Shown here piece after piece: positions 46,722-55,440 of a stretch of 64,000 nucleotides of DNA. The notes under the pieces were generated by a model. That model had not been told where the DNA came from, ran no database searches, and saw only the letters and a program-made list of their open reading frames with translations. Origin of the DNA: Fibrivirga algicola (GTDB taxonomy: Bacteria > Bacteroidota > Bacteroidia > Cytophagales > Spirosomataceae); contig NZ_WAEL01000013.1 in the NCBI RefSeq assembly GCF_011742925.1, positions 93,722 to 157,721 of the forward strand. The letters run 5' to 3'. Numbering within the stretch: position 1 is the stretch's first letter; every line of letters starts with the position of its first letter. The translations under genes and the position numbers were made by a program.

Positions 46722-47170
46722 AGCATAGCTGAAATAATGGAACTCATCAGGAATAGAAAGGCCAACGAGCCAAACCACTTGAACATGAATTCGTAGAGGT
46801 CGTCGTCGCCCCGCCGAAACTTTTGAAACACCCGAATCAGGCCGATGATGGCCATCACAACGCCCAGCAGCAAGGCCGCCCGGTTGCCTTCGATGGCCAT
46901 CGACTGCGTGTATTGCTGGGCGAGGTAATCGCTCCCCCCGAACGAGGACGAGAAGGCCCCGCTCAGGATGAAGCGATCCACAGCGTAGGCCGCTCCACCA
47001 CAGAAGGCGATGCTGGTTAGCCACAGCACCAACGGCCCCTCGACATCTTCGCCCCGGTTCCAGTTCTGATAGATGCGGAACCCTGCTATCACGGCGGCCA
47101 ACGCGCAGAGCCACAGACCGATGGATTTGACTTGGCCATAAGCCTGAAATTCGTCGTAAAGCAGAATCAC
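46718..47170 (-). CDS. TraE-like membrane protein (third tandem copy)
   Basis: A 150-aa membrane protein from a GTG at 47170 that overlaps the preceding stop. It has a TraE/DUF4134-like helix arrangement (FRIYQNWNRGEDVEGPLVLW, SGAFSSSFGGSDYLAQQ) and two or three more helices. It resembles the two upstream copies in the FRIY.nW.rG unit, so the three probably arose by duplication. Which one is the pilin-like VirB2 equivalent is unclear. Confidence 0.65.
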   Translation of the reverse strand: MILLYDEFQAYGQVKSIGLWLCALAAVIAGFRIYQNWNRGEDVEGPLVLWLTSIAFCGGAAYAVDRFILSGAFSSSFGGSDYLAQQYTQSMAIEGNRAALLLGVVMAIIGLIRVFQKFRRGDDDLYEFMFKWFGSLAFLFLMSSIISAML

Positions 47171-47700
47171 CGGTTCAGTCGGGTGTATTCGCGCAGCGAG
47201 TCCGACGCTGTACGATAGTAGTTGCGAATCGAATCAAGGCGGGCATCCTGACCCGGCTGGTACGGCGTAGCCGCCACAGCACCCGGCGCCGGATCGACTA
47301 TTTCCGAGTCGTCTTCACCGCCCCGATACAGCAGTTTGTCGGTGCCGAAGCGAGCCGCTGTTACACTCGGCATCCGGTAGCTTACCCATCCTTGCAGGAA
47401 CAGCGCAACGATACCTACCCCGATTACGGCTGAGCCTAACCGCCAGGTCTCTAAGGCAAAGTCACCCGTACCGGCCTGTACCCGCGAGTAGATGCGTAGC
47501 CCACCAATCAGTGCCATCAATCCGCATACCGCCCAAACGAATTTGAGAAACGTAGGCATCCTGCTTAGAATAGGGTTCGTAAACTGCGAGTCAATACCAA
47601 CATGAGCAGCCGCGTTTCCATTCAGGTTAACGTCCTGTGCGATGCCCGCGTAGGTTAGCATACAGCAACCCAGCAGAAGTAGTGTTCGGGTTTGATACAT
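47167..47700 (-). CDS. TraE-like membrane protein (second tandem copy)
   Basis: A 177-aa protein with a signal peptide (LLLGCCMLTYAGIAQ) and two membrane helices in the pattern LMALIGGLRIYSRVQAGTG ... GSAVIGVGIVALFLQGWVS, shared with its neighbours (unit 'i.GglRIY.k.q.Gd'). The C-terminal 60 residues are polar and unlike the first copy. Same operon, GTGA overlap with the next gene. Confidence 0.65.
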   Translation of the reverse strand: MYQTRTLLLLGCCMLTYAGIAQDVNLNGNAAAHVGIDSQFTNPILSRMPTFLKFVWAVCGLMALIGGLRIYSRVQAGTGDFALETWRLGSAVIGVGIVALFLQGWVSYRMPSVTAARFGTDKLLYRGGEDDSEIVDPAPGAVAATPYQPGQDARLDSIRNYYRTASDSLREYTRLNR

Positions 47701-47713
47701 ATATTAGGCAGCA

Positions 47714-48052
47714 TCAGGCATTCTGGAAGAATACGGCTTGTAGAATCGCGGCAAAGGCCAGCAGGAATAGCACTGAACCGCCCCAGTTTACGGCTGACTT
47801 CTGCACATCCTGGTCCCCCGCCTGCATTTTGGAATAAATGCGGAAGGCACCGAAAATGCCGACGATGGCCGCGATTACGTACATCACCGTTGTCATTGGC
47901 CGAAAATATTCTTGCAGGTCTCTGGTCGTCTGCGTGAGCACCTGAACCCCGGCCCCAATCCCTTTGGTCTGATCCACGGTCTGGGCCAACATAGTCGTCG
48001 TCGTTACGGCGATTAGTAGCAGACCTCGCCCGACGATAGTAAATCGTTTCAT
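47714..48052 (-). CDS. traE: Conjugal transfer protein TraE (DUF4134, VirB2-like)
   Basis: A 112-aa protein starting at ATG 48052 (an upstream extension to 48100 is not needed). Signal peptide, then GIGAGVQVLTQTTRDLQEYF, and two membrane helices with IVGIFGAFRIYSKMQAGDQD and WGGSVLFLLAFAAILQAVFF. This is the canonical DUF4134/TraE size and pattern. First gene of the minus-strand mating-pore operon, which runs to traO at 36964. Confidence 0.8.
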   Translation of the reverse strand: MKRFTIVGRGLLLIAVTTTTMLAQTVDQTKGIGAGVQVLTQTTRDLQEYFRPMTTVMYVIAAIVGIFGAFRIYSKMQAGDQDVQKSAVNWGGSVLFLLAFAAILQAVFFQNA

Positions 48053-48264
48053 GTAAAGTTTGATTTGAACGGTTTTGTCTCCGGCCAGATGACTCTGCAA
48101 AGATTGGAAAAATGTTTAATTAATTAAATATTTATAGTTAAAAAATTATTTATAACGATAAACTATTATTGATAGTCAAAGTGTTACAGCTTTCTCAATT
48201 GACGAAGCCTGTATTGACGTCTATGGTCTTGTCAATGGTGTTGCATGTAGGCTGACCAGTATGC

Positions 48265-48272
48265 TATCTTTA
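48265..48272 (+). promoter_or_regulatory. Promoter-like -7 box TATCTTTA
   Basis: One mismatch to TAnnTTTG, 28 nt before the lipoprotein start at 48301. The gap 48053-48300 is very AT-rich and must also hold the divergent promoter of the tra operon. Confidence 0.4.
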
Positions 48273-48300
48273 CTTCTGAGCTTTATCCTGTTTAACCAAT

Positions 48301-48903
48301 ATGCTTACTTTACTAAATCGCCTTTCGGCCTTACTTGCTTTTGTTGCCCTCTTCAGCCTCTTACTGAGTTGCTCACCCTCCGGCACCGACGCTCCTCAAT
48401 CAGCCGACGTGCGAAACGAACAGTCCTTAAATCAGGCCGTGCGACTTAGCGGTAACTACACGTGTGTGCGGCTCCAGTTGGATAATGGCTACACCGAAGG
48501 GCGCGGCCACCTAAAAGGCAGTGGTTACACTGTTCGGGTGCAGGCTAAAGGGGATTCAGTACAGTTTTCACTAACGGGTGACGGCACCGCTGGTCGATAC
48601 GATCAGCTCGACTTGGGTACGTATGCCGTGGATGCTAAAACAACTGGGGTAGCCAGCAGCTACTTTACCATCAAAAAAGATGTTCTGGCCGATTACAACG
48701 CTGTAACGGTTGTTGACCGCATCGTTGGAGGAGCGGGCGGTAGACAGATCACCTACACATTCCCTATCACCCTGTACCAATTCATGACGGGTACGCCCAA
48801 AGCCGGGCAGTACACTCCGATTAAAGCGTCGGATCTTTTCTCAACGACCCAACGGGTAGTGGGCATCTTTACCGTCGAGAGAATTGTAACGTTGACTAAT
48901 TAA
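48301..48903 (+). CDS. Putative lipoprotein (200 aa)
   Basis: Not recognised. Signal peptide with lipobox FSLLLSCS (Cys near residue 25) predicts a lipid-anchored envelope protein, followed by a beta-rich body (NYTCVRLQLDNGYTEGRGHL, YTVRVQAKGDSVQFSL). It has its own promoter-like box and sits between the tra operon and the par locus, a frequent place for entry-exclusion or surface-exclusion proteins. That role is inferred only from place and localisation. Confidence 0.6.
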   Translation: MLTLLNRLSALLAFVALFSLLLSCSPSGTDAPQSADVRNEQSLNQAVRLSGNYTCVRLQLDNGYTEGRGHLKGSGYTVRVQAKGDSVQFSLTGDGTAGRYDQLDLGTYAVDAKTTGVASSYFTIKKDVLADYNAVTVVDRIVGGAGGRQITYTFPITLYQFMTGTPKAGQYTPIKASDLFSTTQRVVGIFTVERIVTLTN

Positions 48904-48941
48904 ATAGCTGGCTATCCTTTTCTGTTAACAAGTTCTCCCTG

Positions 48942-48985
48942 ATTATCAGTTGAATAGATAAATAATTGACTACTCAACTGATAAT
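48942..48985. promoter_or_regulatory. Inverted repeat upstream of the partition genes
   Basis: ATTATCAGTTGA (48942-48953) and TCAACTGATAAT (48974-48985) are perfect complements 20 bp apart, extendable by three more pairs after one mismatch. Together with further TAG/CTA words at 48901-48916 and 48986-49013 they fill the gap before parA. ParA/RHH loci usually keep their operator and centromere here, so this is a candidate parS/operator. Confidence 0.55.
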
Positions 48986-49057
48986 TAACTATTCAGATAG
49001 CTGCCTATCCATTTTTTTGTTTCATTTTTGCGATTAGAACTGACCGGCAAACCCAAC

Positions 49058-49654
49058 ATGAAAATCATTACCGTGGCCCATCAGAAAGGCGGGGTCGGCA
49101 AAACAACGCTCGCGCTCAATCTGGCGTTCTACCTCAAAGACATCAAGCGGGTGGGTATCGTTGATACCGACTTACAGGGTAGTGTGCAGGGACTCGATTC
49201 GCTACTGGATGGTATTACGCTTATTAGCTACGAAGCCCTTCAGGAGGGTAGCTACCCCGAATTGGACGTATTGCTGATTGACACGCCCCCATACCTAACC
49301 AGTAAGCTATCGGAACTGTTTTCCGTGTCAGATTTCGTGTTGGTACCCACGAAGGTGAGCTACCTTGACGCGATGGCCCTTAAAGCAACGATGGCCCTGC
49401 TCCAAGAAACTCAGCAGGCTTACCCCAGCCTTCGCGCCGGCATCGTGCTGAACATGGTCAAGCCACGCACGTCGATGAACCGGGAGATTAAAGACATTCT
49501 GGATACCTACCCGATTCCGACGTTGAAAACCCGAATCCACGAACGGGTAAGCTACATTCGATCCGTCATTGCGGGGGGCATTGTGCAGTTGGAAGACCAG
49601 AAAGCACACGAAGAGATGGCCGACCTGGCCGAAGAAATCATTGAACAACTTTAA
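49058..49654 (+). CDS. parA: Partition ATPase ParA
   Basis: A 198-aa small ParA-type ATPase (type Ib size) starting at ATG 49058. Deviant Walker A AHQKGGVGKTTLAL, A' motif VGIVDTDLQGS, and Walker B VLLIDTPP. It is followed after 12 nt by a ribbon-helix-helix protein, giving the compact ParA-RHH partition module of plasmids. Inverted repeats lie in the upstream gap. Moves plasmid copies to daughter cells. Confidence 0.85.
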   Translation: MKIITVAHQKGGVGKTTLALNLAFYLKDIKRVGIVDTDLQGSVQGLDSLLDGITLISYEALQEGSYPELDVLLIDTPPYLTSKLSELFSVSDFVLVPTKVSYLDAMALKATMALLQETQQAYPSLRAGIVLNMVKPRTSMNREIKDILDTYPIPTLKTRIHERVSYIRSVIAGGIVQLEDQKAHEEMADLAEEIIEQL

Positions 49655-49666
49655 TTCTGCGACCTC

Positions 49667-49945
49667 ATGGCCGAATCTCTGAAAGAACGCCAGGCCCGCC
49701 TGGCTGATAAATTAAAAAACGAACCCCACAAAGCTCCTATTCAGGAAGTTAATCCGGTAGCGCAGCCCGACCCAAAATCGGCAACTAACCCCAACGCGGC
49801 TACCATCGATGATCTTGTTCAGCTTAATACCAAAGTACCCAAAGCCCTCCATAAAGCCATCCGCCGAATTTCGGTGGAAGAGGACATTGAAATCCGCGAT
49901 ATTGTGCGGGATGCTCTGGAAACGTATGTGAAAGGGCGGGCTTAA
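49667..49945 (+). CDS. Ribbon-helix-helix partition protein (ParB/ParG-like)
   Basis: A 92-aa protein. A polar, disordered N-terminus (residues 1-50) is followed by a C-terminal RHH fold (LVQLNTKVPKALHKAIRRIS, VEEDIEIRDIVRDALETYV). This matches centromere-binding partners of small ParA proteins, which also repress their own operon. Its end overlaps the convergent AbiEii gene by 4 nt. Confidence 0.8.
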   Translation: MAESLKERQARLADKLKNEPHKAPIQEVNPVAQPDPKSATNPNAATIDDLVQLNTKVPKALHKAIRRISVEEDIEIRDIVRDALETYVKGRA

Positions 49946-50982
49946 CGAAGTGCCAAATACCAGTAATAAAATGCTTCGGGTTGCGACTTTTTCAACTTGT
50001 TAAGTCGGTTTGTCGCAGGGTCGCTTAGCTGCCAGTCAGCGATGTTAGCCGGTTGTTCATAATGATGAAGGGTCGTAGCTCCCTCAGCCAGCAATCGACT
50101 TAGATAAGCCGCTTTTGCCCCGGCCAGAATGGCACCTTCGATGGTGAAGGTGCCAATGGCAAAGCTCCCCATCCGCCGGATACCTTCCTGTAGCTGCACA
50201 AAATACGGGTCCTTATCATCCCGTCGCGTAATCAGCAGGGCCGTCTCGCGCACGTCAGTGAGCACTTCCACCGGCGTAATTAGCAGTTTTCGGTACGCAA
50301 TCTCCTCCTGCGCCGTCCGCTCAAAGGACTGCCCGACAACCCTCATGTCTGTCGTCACGTCAAATAACTGCCCCACATCGAAGAGTTGTTTGATAATTTC
50401 AGCCGGCCGCTTTTTGGTATAAAGTATTCCCGTGGTGTTCGGAGCAAATGCCGTCAGCTTATCACCCAGCAGACTGTCGGTATCGGGAAGTCGAACGACA
50501 GTAAGCGGCTCGATAGTCTTGATCCAAGGATGCCGGATGGCTTTCTCGATCAGGCGTGGGTAGTTCACTTCAGCAAAAAGAATATCCAGCAAAACGGGTT
50601 CGAGCGGGTGCTGTGGATCAACCACGCTGGTGTAATAAAACTTGTAGTGACTAACCGGAATCCCGATGTGCGAAGCGCGGTCTGAGTCATCCTCCCATTT
50701 TACAAAGGCCCCGCTGGCTACAATGGCATCAAAGTGTTCCCTCAGATCGGCCCTGTCAGGCATGATGATGTCCACGTCGATAGAGAATCGGCGGGGTTGC
50801 TCGTAGTGCAGGATAAGCGACGTACCACCCTTGAAGACAAACGAAAGATCCTGTCGCTGTAACTCTTCGAGCAGCTTCAAGGCCCAGACCACCTTTTCCA
50901 GTAATTTCAGGTCAACGGCTTTGGGAAAACGTTTGGCAACGGCTACCAGCCAGTTGCGGGTAAATGTCTCAGCAAGAATCAT
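49942..50982 (-). CDS. abiEii: AbiEii-type nucleotidyltransferase toxin
   Basis: A 346-aa nucleotidyltransferase-fold toxin of the AbiEii/AbiGii family. The opening FVFKGGTSLILHYEQPRRFS carries the family KGGT motif and is followed by IDVDIIMP with the DxD pair. Later the family lysine segment SLLGDKLTAFAPN is present. Such toxins stop growth by modifying tRNA. It follows the antitoxin gene by 1 nt. Abortive infection is the usual role, and it also stabilises plasmids. Confidence 0.85.
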   Translation of the reverse strand: MILAETFTRNWLVAVAKRFPKAVDLKLLEKVVWALKLLEELQRQDLSFVFKGGTSLILHYEQPRRFSIDVDIIMPDRADLREHFDAIVASGAFVKWEDDSDRASHIGIPVSHYKFYYTSVVDPQHPLEPVLLDILFAEVNYPRLIEKAIRHPWIKTIEPLTVVRLPDTDSLLGDKLTAFAPNTTGILYTKKRPAEIIKQLFDVGQLFDVTTDMRVVGQSFERTAQEEIAYRKLLITPVEVLTDVRETALLITRRDDKDPYFVQLQEGIRRMGSFAIGTFTIEGAILAGAKAAYLSRLLAEGATTLHHYEQPANIADWQLSDPATNRLNKLKKSQPEAFYYWYLALR

Positions 50983-50983
50983 G

Positions 50984-51739
50984 TTAGTGTTTGGCAGGTG
51001 GTGATTGGCTCAGCAGTTGCTCGACCTGCTCAAGCCGGTTGCGACGCCGGGCGTAGCGTCGGAGCTTATCGCGGTTAATGACGAATTTGGCGAAGGCGGT
51101 GCGCACGATGTAGGGCAGCTCTTCCTGATATGTAAAGAACAGGTCGGTGTCAGCCACCAGATCCACCAGCATCTTTTCGAGCGGGGCCGTTACGTACCTG
51201 CCCTGCTGCTGTACCGGACTCTCGCTAATCAGCGGTTTAATAATGACTGGCGTAGCGGACGGCAGACCGTGTTGACTAAGCAACAGCCAATCCTCGTAGC
51301 GGTAAACAGCCAGGTTTTTTCTGTCGACCCGTATTGGCTGTTCTTGTAAAAGCTGATAGACCGACTCGACCGCTACCCGGTCTACCTCGACCAGTTGCAG
51401 AACGCTCATTGGCTGTTGAATCATCAGATCGGCCAGTACCCGTGTATCCCACACGCAGCAATCGGTGAAGGGTAATTGGGCTTTAAGCCTGTCGCTGATC
51501 TTGCGGAGCGTCGGCGACAGGTCAGGCTGGTAGGTTGGCCGGTTGTTGATTTGATACTGACCATAGCCTGTCCGCACCAGAACGCCCTCCTGCGTCAATT
51601 CATGCAACCGCCAGGCAAGCGTGGAAGGTTTAGCTTCCCCCCAATAGCGTTCCAGGAGGTCAATCAGTGCGGCTTTTGGGATGGTGTCCTGAGTGCCGAA
51701 CTGTTCGCGGAGGGTAGTATGGATGGTTGCGTTAGACAA
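50984..51739 (-). CDS. abiEi: AbiEi-type antitoxin/regulator
   Basis: A 251-aa protein with an N-terminal winged-helix part (GTQDTIPKAALIDLLERYWG, then LAWRLHELTQEGVLVRTGYG) and a larger C-terminal domain, as in AbiEi antitoxins, which repress their own promoter. Start is TTG 51739. Lies 1 nt before the toxin. A perfect 18-bp inverted repeat sits just upstream and is probably its operator. Neutralises AbiEii without binding it directly in known type IV systems. Confidence 0.8.
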   Translation of the reverse strand: MSNATIHTTLREQFGTQDTIPKAALIDLLERYWGEAKPSTLAWRLHELTQEGVLVRTGYGQYQINNRPTYQPDLSPTLRKISDRLKAQLPFTDCCVWDTRVLADLMIQQPMSVLQLVEVDRVAVESVYQLLQEQPIRVDRKNLAVYRYEDWLLLSQHGLPSATPVIIKPLISESPVQQQGRYVTAPLEKMLVDLVADTDLFFTYQEELPYIVRTAFAKFVINRDKLRRYARRRNRLEQVEQLLSQSPPAKH

Positions 51740-51747
51740 GGGGTATT

Positions 51748-51794
51748 ATTCAAAATTCTGGCAAATATCAGTGTTTTTTGCCAGAATTTTGAAT
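51748..51794. promoter_or_regulatory. AbiE operator: perfect 18-bp inverted repeat
   Basis: ATTCAAAATTCTGGCAAA (51748-51765) and its exact complement (51777-51794), spacer 11 nt, 8 nt upstream of the abiEi start. Reading towards abiEi the spacer/arm contains GATATTTG, close to the TAnnTTTG box, so binding would block the promoter. Known AbiEi proteins bind inverted repeats at their promoter. Confidence 0.8.
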
Positions 51795-51922
51795 GGAATA
51801 CCTATTGATTTTCAGCAATTTCGCTATTCGGTAGACAATATGCTAAGAGCCTTCAAACAAACATATATATGTACGTTAATGATGAATTTAAAAACGTTTT
51901 ATAAAAATTTAGAAACGATAAC

Positions 51923-51953
51923 TTTGATTTTAGGTACGTATATAGTAATTTTG
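51923..51953 (+). promoter_or_regulatory. Bacteroidetes promoter of the ietAS-like operon
   Basis: TTTG at 51923-51926 and TAATTTTG at 51946-51953 with 19 nt between them, an almost ideal TTTG-N19-TAnnTTTG promoter. The ATG at 51971 follows 18 nt later. Confidence 0.75.
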
Positions 51954-51970
51954 AGATCATATATAAGCGG

Positions 51971-53068
51971 ATGATCACAGAGATAATCAAAATAATTGAA
52001 GGAGGTTTAGGTAAGGACCCGCATAAAGTGTTGAATTATGCGAAGCTGTTAGCCGAAAACCTGAGTAAGTCGGGCGACCCGAAAGGGGCCGATCGGATTA
52101 TGCGTGCCCTACAGAGTAAGCAAGCGCAACCTGTCTTTATGGATCAACTGTTCACGGCCCCAGTTGATCATGAGACAAGAATGAATATTGCAGATTTAGT
52201 TCTACCTCAGCCCGGTCAGCAGGTTCCAGTAATACTTTCGGAGAGCCTACGCCACAAGCTGGATGGCTTTATAGGGAGAGTTCAGCATCGCAGTGAACTT
52301 CAAGCGGCAGGGGTTGATCCCCAAGCGTCGCTGTTGCTATACGGACCTCCCGGTTGTGGGAAGACTACGCTGGCCCACTATATCGCCCAGCACATGCAAC
52401 TACCATTAGTGGTAGCCCGGCTGGACTCATTAGTGTCATCCTTGTTAGGTAATACGGCTAAGAATATTCGTAAAATATTTGAGTTTGCCAGCCGCCAACC
52501 CTGTGTCTTATTCCTGGATGAATTTGATGCCATTGCTAAAGCCCGTGATGACCAGCATGAGTTAGGTGAGTTGAAGCGAGTTGTAAACAGCTTATTACAG
52601 AATATTGATGAGTATGTCGAATCGAATATTCTGATTGCTGCCACAAACCATCACGAACTGTTAGATAAAGCTATATGGCGACGATTTAACAGTATTGTCG
52701 AGATTGCTCTTCCCGGCGAAGGCGAAATCCAGTCTTTACTAAGCTTGTTTCTGCAAACCGCTCAGTTAAACTTTGAGCTGGATAGTAAAAGGGGGGAAAC
52801 ACTAGCCAAGCTGCTAACAAGCAGTAGCCCCGCCGATATCAAAGCAATATGCCAGAATGCGATTGCTCATAACGTACTACAGAAAAAGCAAACCTTGAAT
52901 TACGAAGAACTCCTGCTTCAGTACTACTACTACAAGCATCATAATTCAACATCCCATGAAGCGCTGATGAGCTTCTTGAACGCCAATAGCGTTTCTCAAG
53001 CGGCTATTGCAGACGTACTAGGCATTTCACTTCGGCAAGTTCGCAACTTTTTTAACCAAAAATCATAA
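51971..53068 (+). CDS. ietA: IetA-like AAA ATPase
   Basis: A 365-aa AAA+ ATPase of the classic type: Walker A YGPPGCGKTTLAHYI (about residue 125), Walker B CVLFLDEFDAIAK (about 178), sensor ATNHHELLDKAIWRRF (about 225). A helical N-terminal region of about 100 residues precedes it and a C-terminal helix-turn-helix-like end (SVSQAAIADVLGISLRQVRNF) follows. It is directly followed by a subtilase gene (2 nt), the arrangement of IetAS, described as a plasmid stability and exclusion locus in Agrobacterium and as a candidate antiphage system. Confidence 0.75.
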   Translation: MITEIIKIIEGGLGKDPHKVLNYAKLLAENLSKSGDPKGADRIMRALQSKQAQPVFMDQLFTAPVDHETRMNIADLVLPQPGQQVPVILSESLRHKLDGFIGRVQHRSELQAAGVDPQASLLLYGPPGCGKTTLAHYIAQHMQLPLVVARLDSLVSSLLGNTAKNIRKIFEFASRQPCVLFLDEFDAIAKARDDQHELGELKRVVNSLLQNIDEYVESNILIAATNHHELLDKAIWRRFNSIVEIALPGEGEIQSLLSLFLQTAQLNFELDSKRGETLAKLLTSSSPADIKAICQNAIAHNVLQKKQTLNYEELLLQYYYYKHHNSTSHEALMSFLNANSVSQAAIADVLGISLRQVRNFFNQKS

Positions 53069-53070
53069 TT

Positions 53071-55440
53071 ATGGAGCCGAAAAACCTACCCATCAAGTTG
53101 TTCAGCAAACGCGGTACACAGGATGAACGGCGAACCGAAGGTGGTGGAGGCAACGAACTACCGCGCTGGGTACTTCCTCCTGCCCTTCTGGAAGCCAAGT
53201 CAGAGGTATTTAGGGAAATACTAAATACGACAGCATTAACCCTGATTGACCGTCAACCAGATCGGAAATTCATACCAGCGGTTCTTGAAGTAACGGTACG
53301 TGAGGAGGCTATGGCAAAATCGCATAGGAACGAGGTAGCGAAACTGTTCAACCGAAAAGAAGAGTACAATCTGATTGGTCTTTCTGATGATCTCGATCTG
53401 ATGGTTAAGGTGGATTCGACCGAACAGGTCAGATTCATTGATCAGAATTTACAGCGTCCAATCTCATTTCCAGTGGCTTTGTCGGCTATTGATGCTATCA
53501 GACCCTTTCAACCGCGAGTCGATCTGCCAGATGATAAGGCCACGCCCCTGAAAATTAAACTTATAAACTTTCCGGATCGGCGTGTCAACGAACGAATCGA
53601 ACAGGCATTTGAAGGGACATTACGGGCAAATGATACTTCGTTTAGGAAGACAGCTTATGCGTTTGGTCTGACGGTATACAAGGTAGAACAGGTTCGACCT
53701 GATGCACTGGAATTGATTCAGGAGTTCGAGGCATTGTACTCGATTGACCCCATGCCTTCCTACCAGATTACGCTGGATGAACTTGCTCCTAGTGCATCGC
53801 TACCGGTAAAAAGCCCCGTCAGTGGCAAGGAATACTTAACGGTGGGGGTTCTCGATTCGGGTATAGCACCAATACCTCACCTAAAACCCTGGTTGGATGA
53901 ACGCCGGTACACAGCTTATGATGACAGCGAAGTTGATCGATCACACGGCACCTTTGTGGCTGGGGTTTTGCTGTACGGCGATGAATTGGAAGGGCAGGAC
54001 TGGGTAGGCGGAGGAGAATTTAAACTCTTGGACGCTACCGTATTTCCCAAGCGTGGCGTTCGTATCGACGAGGATGAGCTACTGGAAAACATACAGAATG
54101 CCATTCGTGCCTATCCAGATGTAAAGCTGTGGAATTTGTCAGGTGGTGGAACAACGGAATGTGGCAACCGCGATTTTTCCGATTTTGGGAAGGCGTTGGA
54201 TGACCTCCAGAAACAGTACGGTATTGTCATCTGTAAATCGGCGGGTAACTGCTACAATTTTGCATCGTCATTACCCAAGCGCAGAATCCCTATCTCAGCC
54301 GATTCGGTGATATCGCTCGTAGTTGGTAGTGTTGCCCATGCCCGGCAGGCAAGTGATATCGTATCCGAGGGATATCCGTCACCGTTCTCGCGGGTGGGCT
54401 TTGGCCCAAATAAACTTGTTAAACCAGAGTTGGCTCACTACGGGGGTAACGCTGGGGTGAAGAAGACTGGCGAAATGACGTTTACCGGCGTAAACTCCTT
54501 CTCTGTAACAGGAGGAGTGGTACAGCAGGTTGGCACCAGCTTTTCGACCCCACGCGTGTCTGCCTTGCTGGCAGGCCTACACCACCGGGTTGAGGGGGAT
54601 TTCGACCCACTACTGCTGAAGGCATTGGCGATTCATTCGGCCAAATACCACCCTGGGTTGAGCCTCTCTCCGGCGGAACGGTTGAAAGAAATGGGTTTTG
54701 GACTGCCAAGTTCTGTTGCCGATATTATTTACAATACCCCCTACGAGAGCACGCTCATCCTACAGGATAACATCCTGCGTGGAGGCTATATCGAAATGCT
54801 CGACTTCCCATTTCCCGATTTATTGGTAAACGAGGCCGGCCAGTATTACGGTGAAATAACATTAACCCTCGTTGTTGACCCACGCTTAGAGAGCAGTCAG
54901 GGTGCCGAATACTGTCAATCGGATATTGCTGTGTCGTTCGGAACGTATGAGCAGGTGAAGCGCCGAGACACGACAAAAAGAACGATATTCAATCCTATTG
55001 GCCGATTGAACCCGAACAACGTGCTTTTACCGAACATTTATGCCGCCCGGTTCCAGCGTTACATCGATCATCCGTTTACGGCGGAACGACAGCTTCGCGA
55101 CGATCTGGGCAAGTTCCATCCAGTGAAGAAGTACGCTGTTAACCTTCAGGAGATGACGGAGGCCAACCGGGTACGTAGTTTAACCGCTCCTAAAAAATGG
55201 TATCTGGAGTTGAAAGGGCTGTTCTCTCAGGCAGCGGAAAGCGCAGCAGCACAAACAGGAGAAGTGCTGTCGCAAGATTTTTGCCTGATCATCACGATTC
55301 GAGATCCGCTGAAGAGGCACGACGTGTACAGTGCAGTTACGCGGAACTTAACCATCAACAATTTTCAGCATACCAACATTCAATTACGGAATGAGGTGAA
55401 CATTAACGTTGGAAACCGAACGAACGACCAACGGGGCTAA
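53071..55440 (+). CDS. ietS: IetS-like subtilase (S8 serine protease)
   Basis: A 789-aa subtilisin-like protease without signal peptide. The catalytic triad is VGVLDSGIAP (Asp, near 262), RSHGTFVAG (His, near 291) and VGTSFSTPRVS (Ser, near 490); WNLSGGGTTECG lies between. An N-terminal domain of about 240 residues and a C-terminal beta/alpha region of about 250 residues surround it. It is the second gene of the ATPase-protease pair; the ATPase is thought to control the protease, but neither trigger nor target is known. Confidence 0.8.
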   Translation: MEPKNLPIKLFSKRGTQDERRTEGGGGNELPRWVLPPALLEAKSEVFREILNTTALTLIDRQPDRKFIPAVLEVTVREEAMAKSHRNEVAKLFNRKEEYNLIGLSDDLDLMVKVDSTEQVRFIDQNLQRPISFPVALSAIDAIRPFQPRVDLPDDKATPLKIKLINFPDRRVNERIEQAFEGTLRANDTSFRKTAYAFGLTVYKVEQVRPDALELIQEFEALYSIDPMPSYQITLDELAPSASLPVKSPVSGKEYLTVGVLDSGIAPIPHLKPWLDERRYTAYDDSEVDRSHGTFVAGVLLYGDELEGQDWVGGGEFKLLDATVFPKRGVRIDEDELLENIQNAIRAYPDVKLWNLSGGGTTECGNRDFSDFGKALDDLQKQYGIVICKSAGNCYNFASSLPKRRIPISADSVISLVVGSVAHARQASDIVSEGYPSPFSRVGFGPNKLVKPELAHYGGNAGVKKTGEMTFTGVNSFSVTGGVVQQVGTSFSTPRVSALLAGLHHRVEGDFDPLLLKALAIHSAKYHPGLSLSPAERLKEMGFGLPSSVADIIYNTPYESTLILQDNILRGGYIEMLDFPFPDLLVNEAGQYYGEITLTLVVDPRLESSQGAEYCQSDIAVSFGTYEQVKRRDTTKRTIFNPIGRLNPNNVLLPNIYAARFQRYIDHPFTAERQLRDDLGKFHPVKKYAVNLQEMTEANRVRSLTAPKKWYLELKGLFSQAAESAAAQTGEVLSQDFCLIITIRDPLKRHDVYSAVTRNLTINNFQHTNIQLRNEVNINVGNRTNDQRG

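Noticed and set aside
46722..47114. N-terminal extension of the traF frame
   Set aside because: It is the traE-like gene read in another frame; the true TraF N-terminus begins at 46721.
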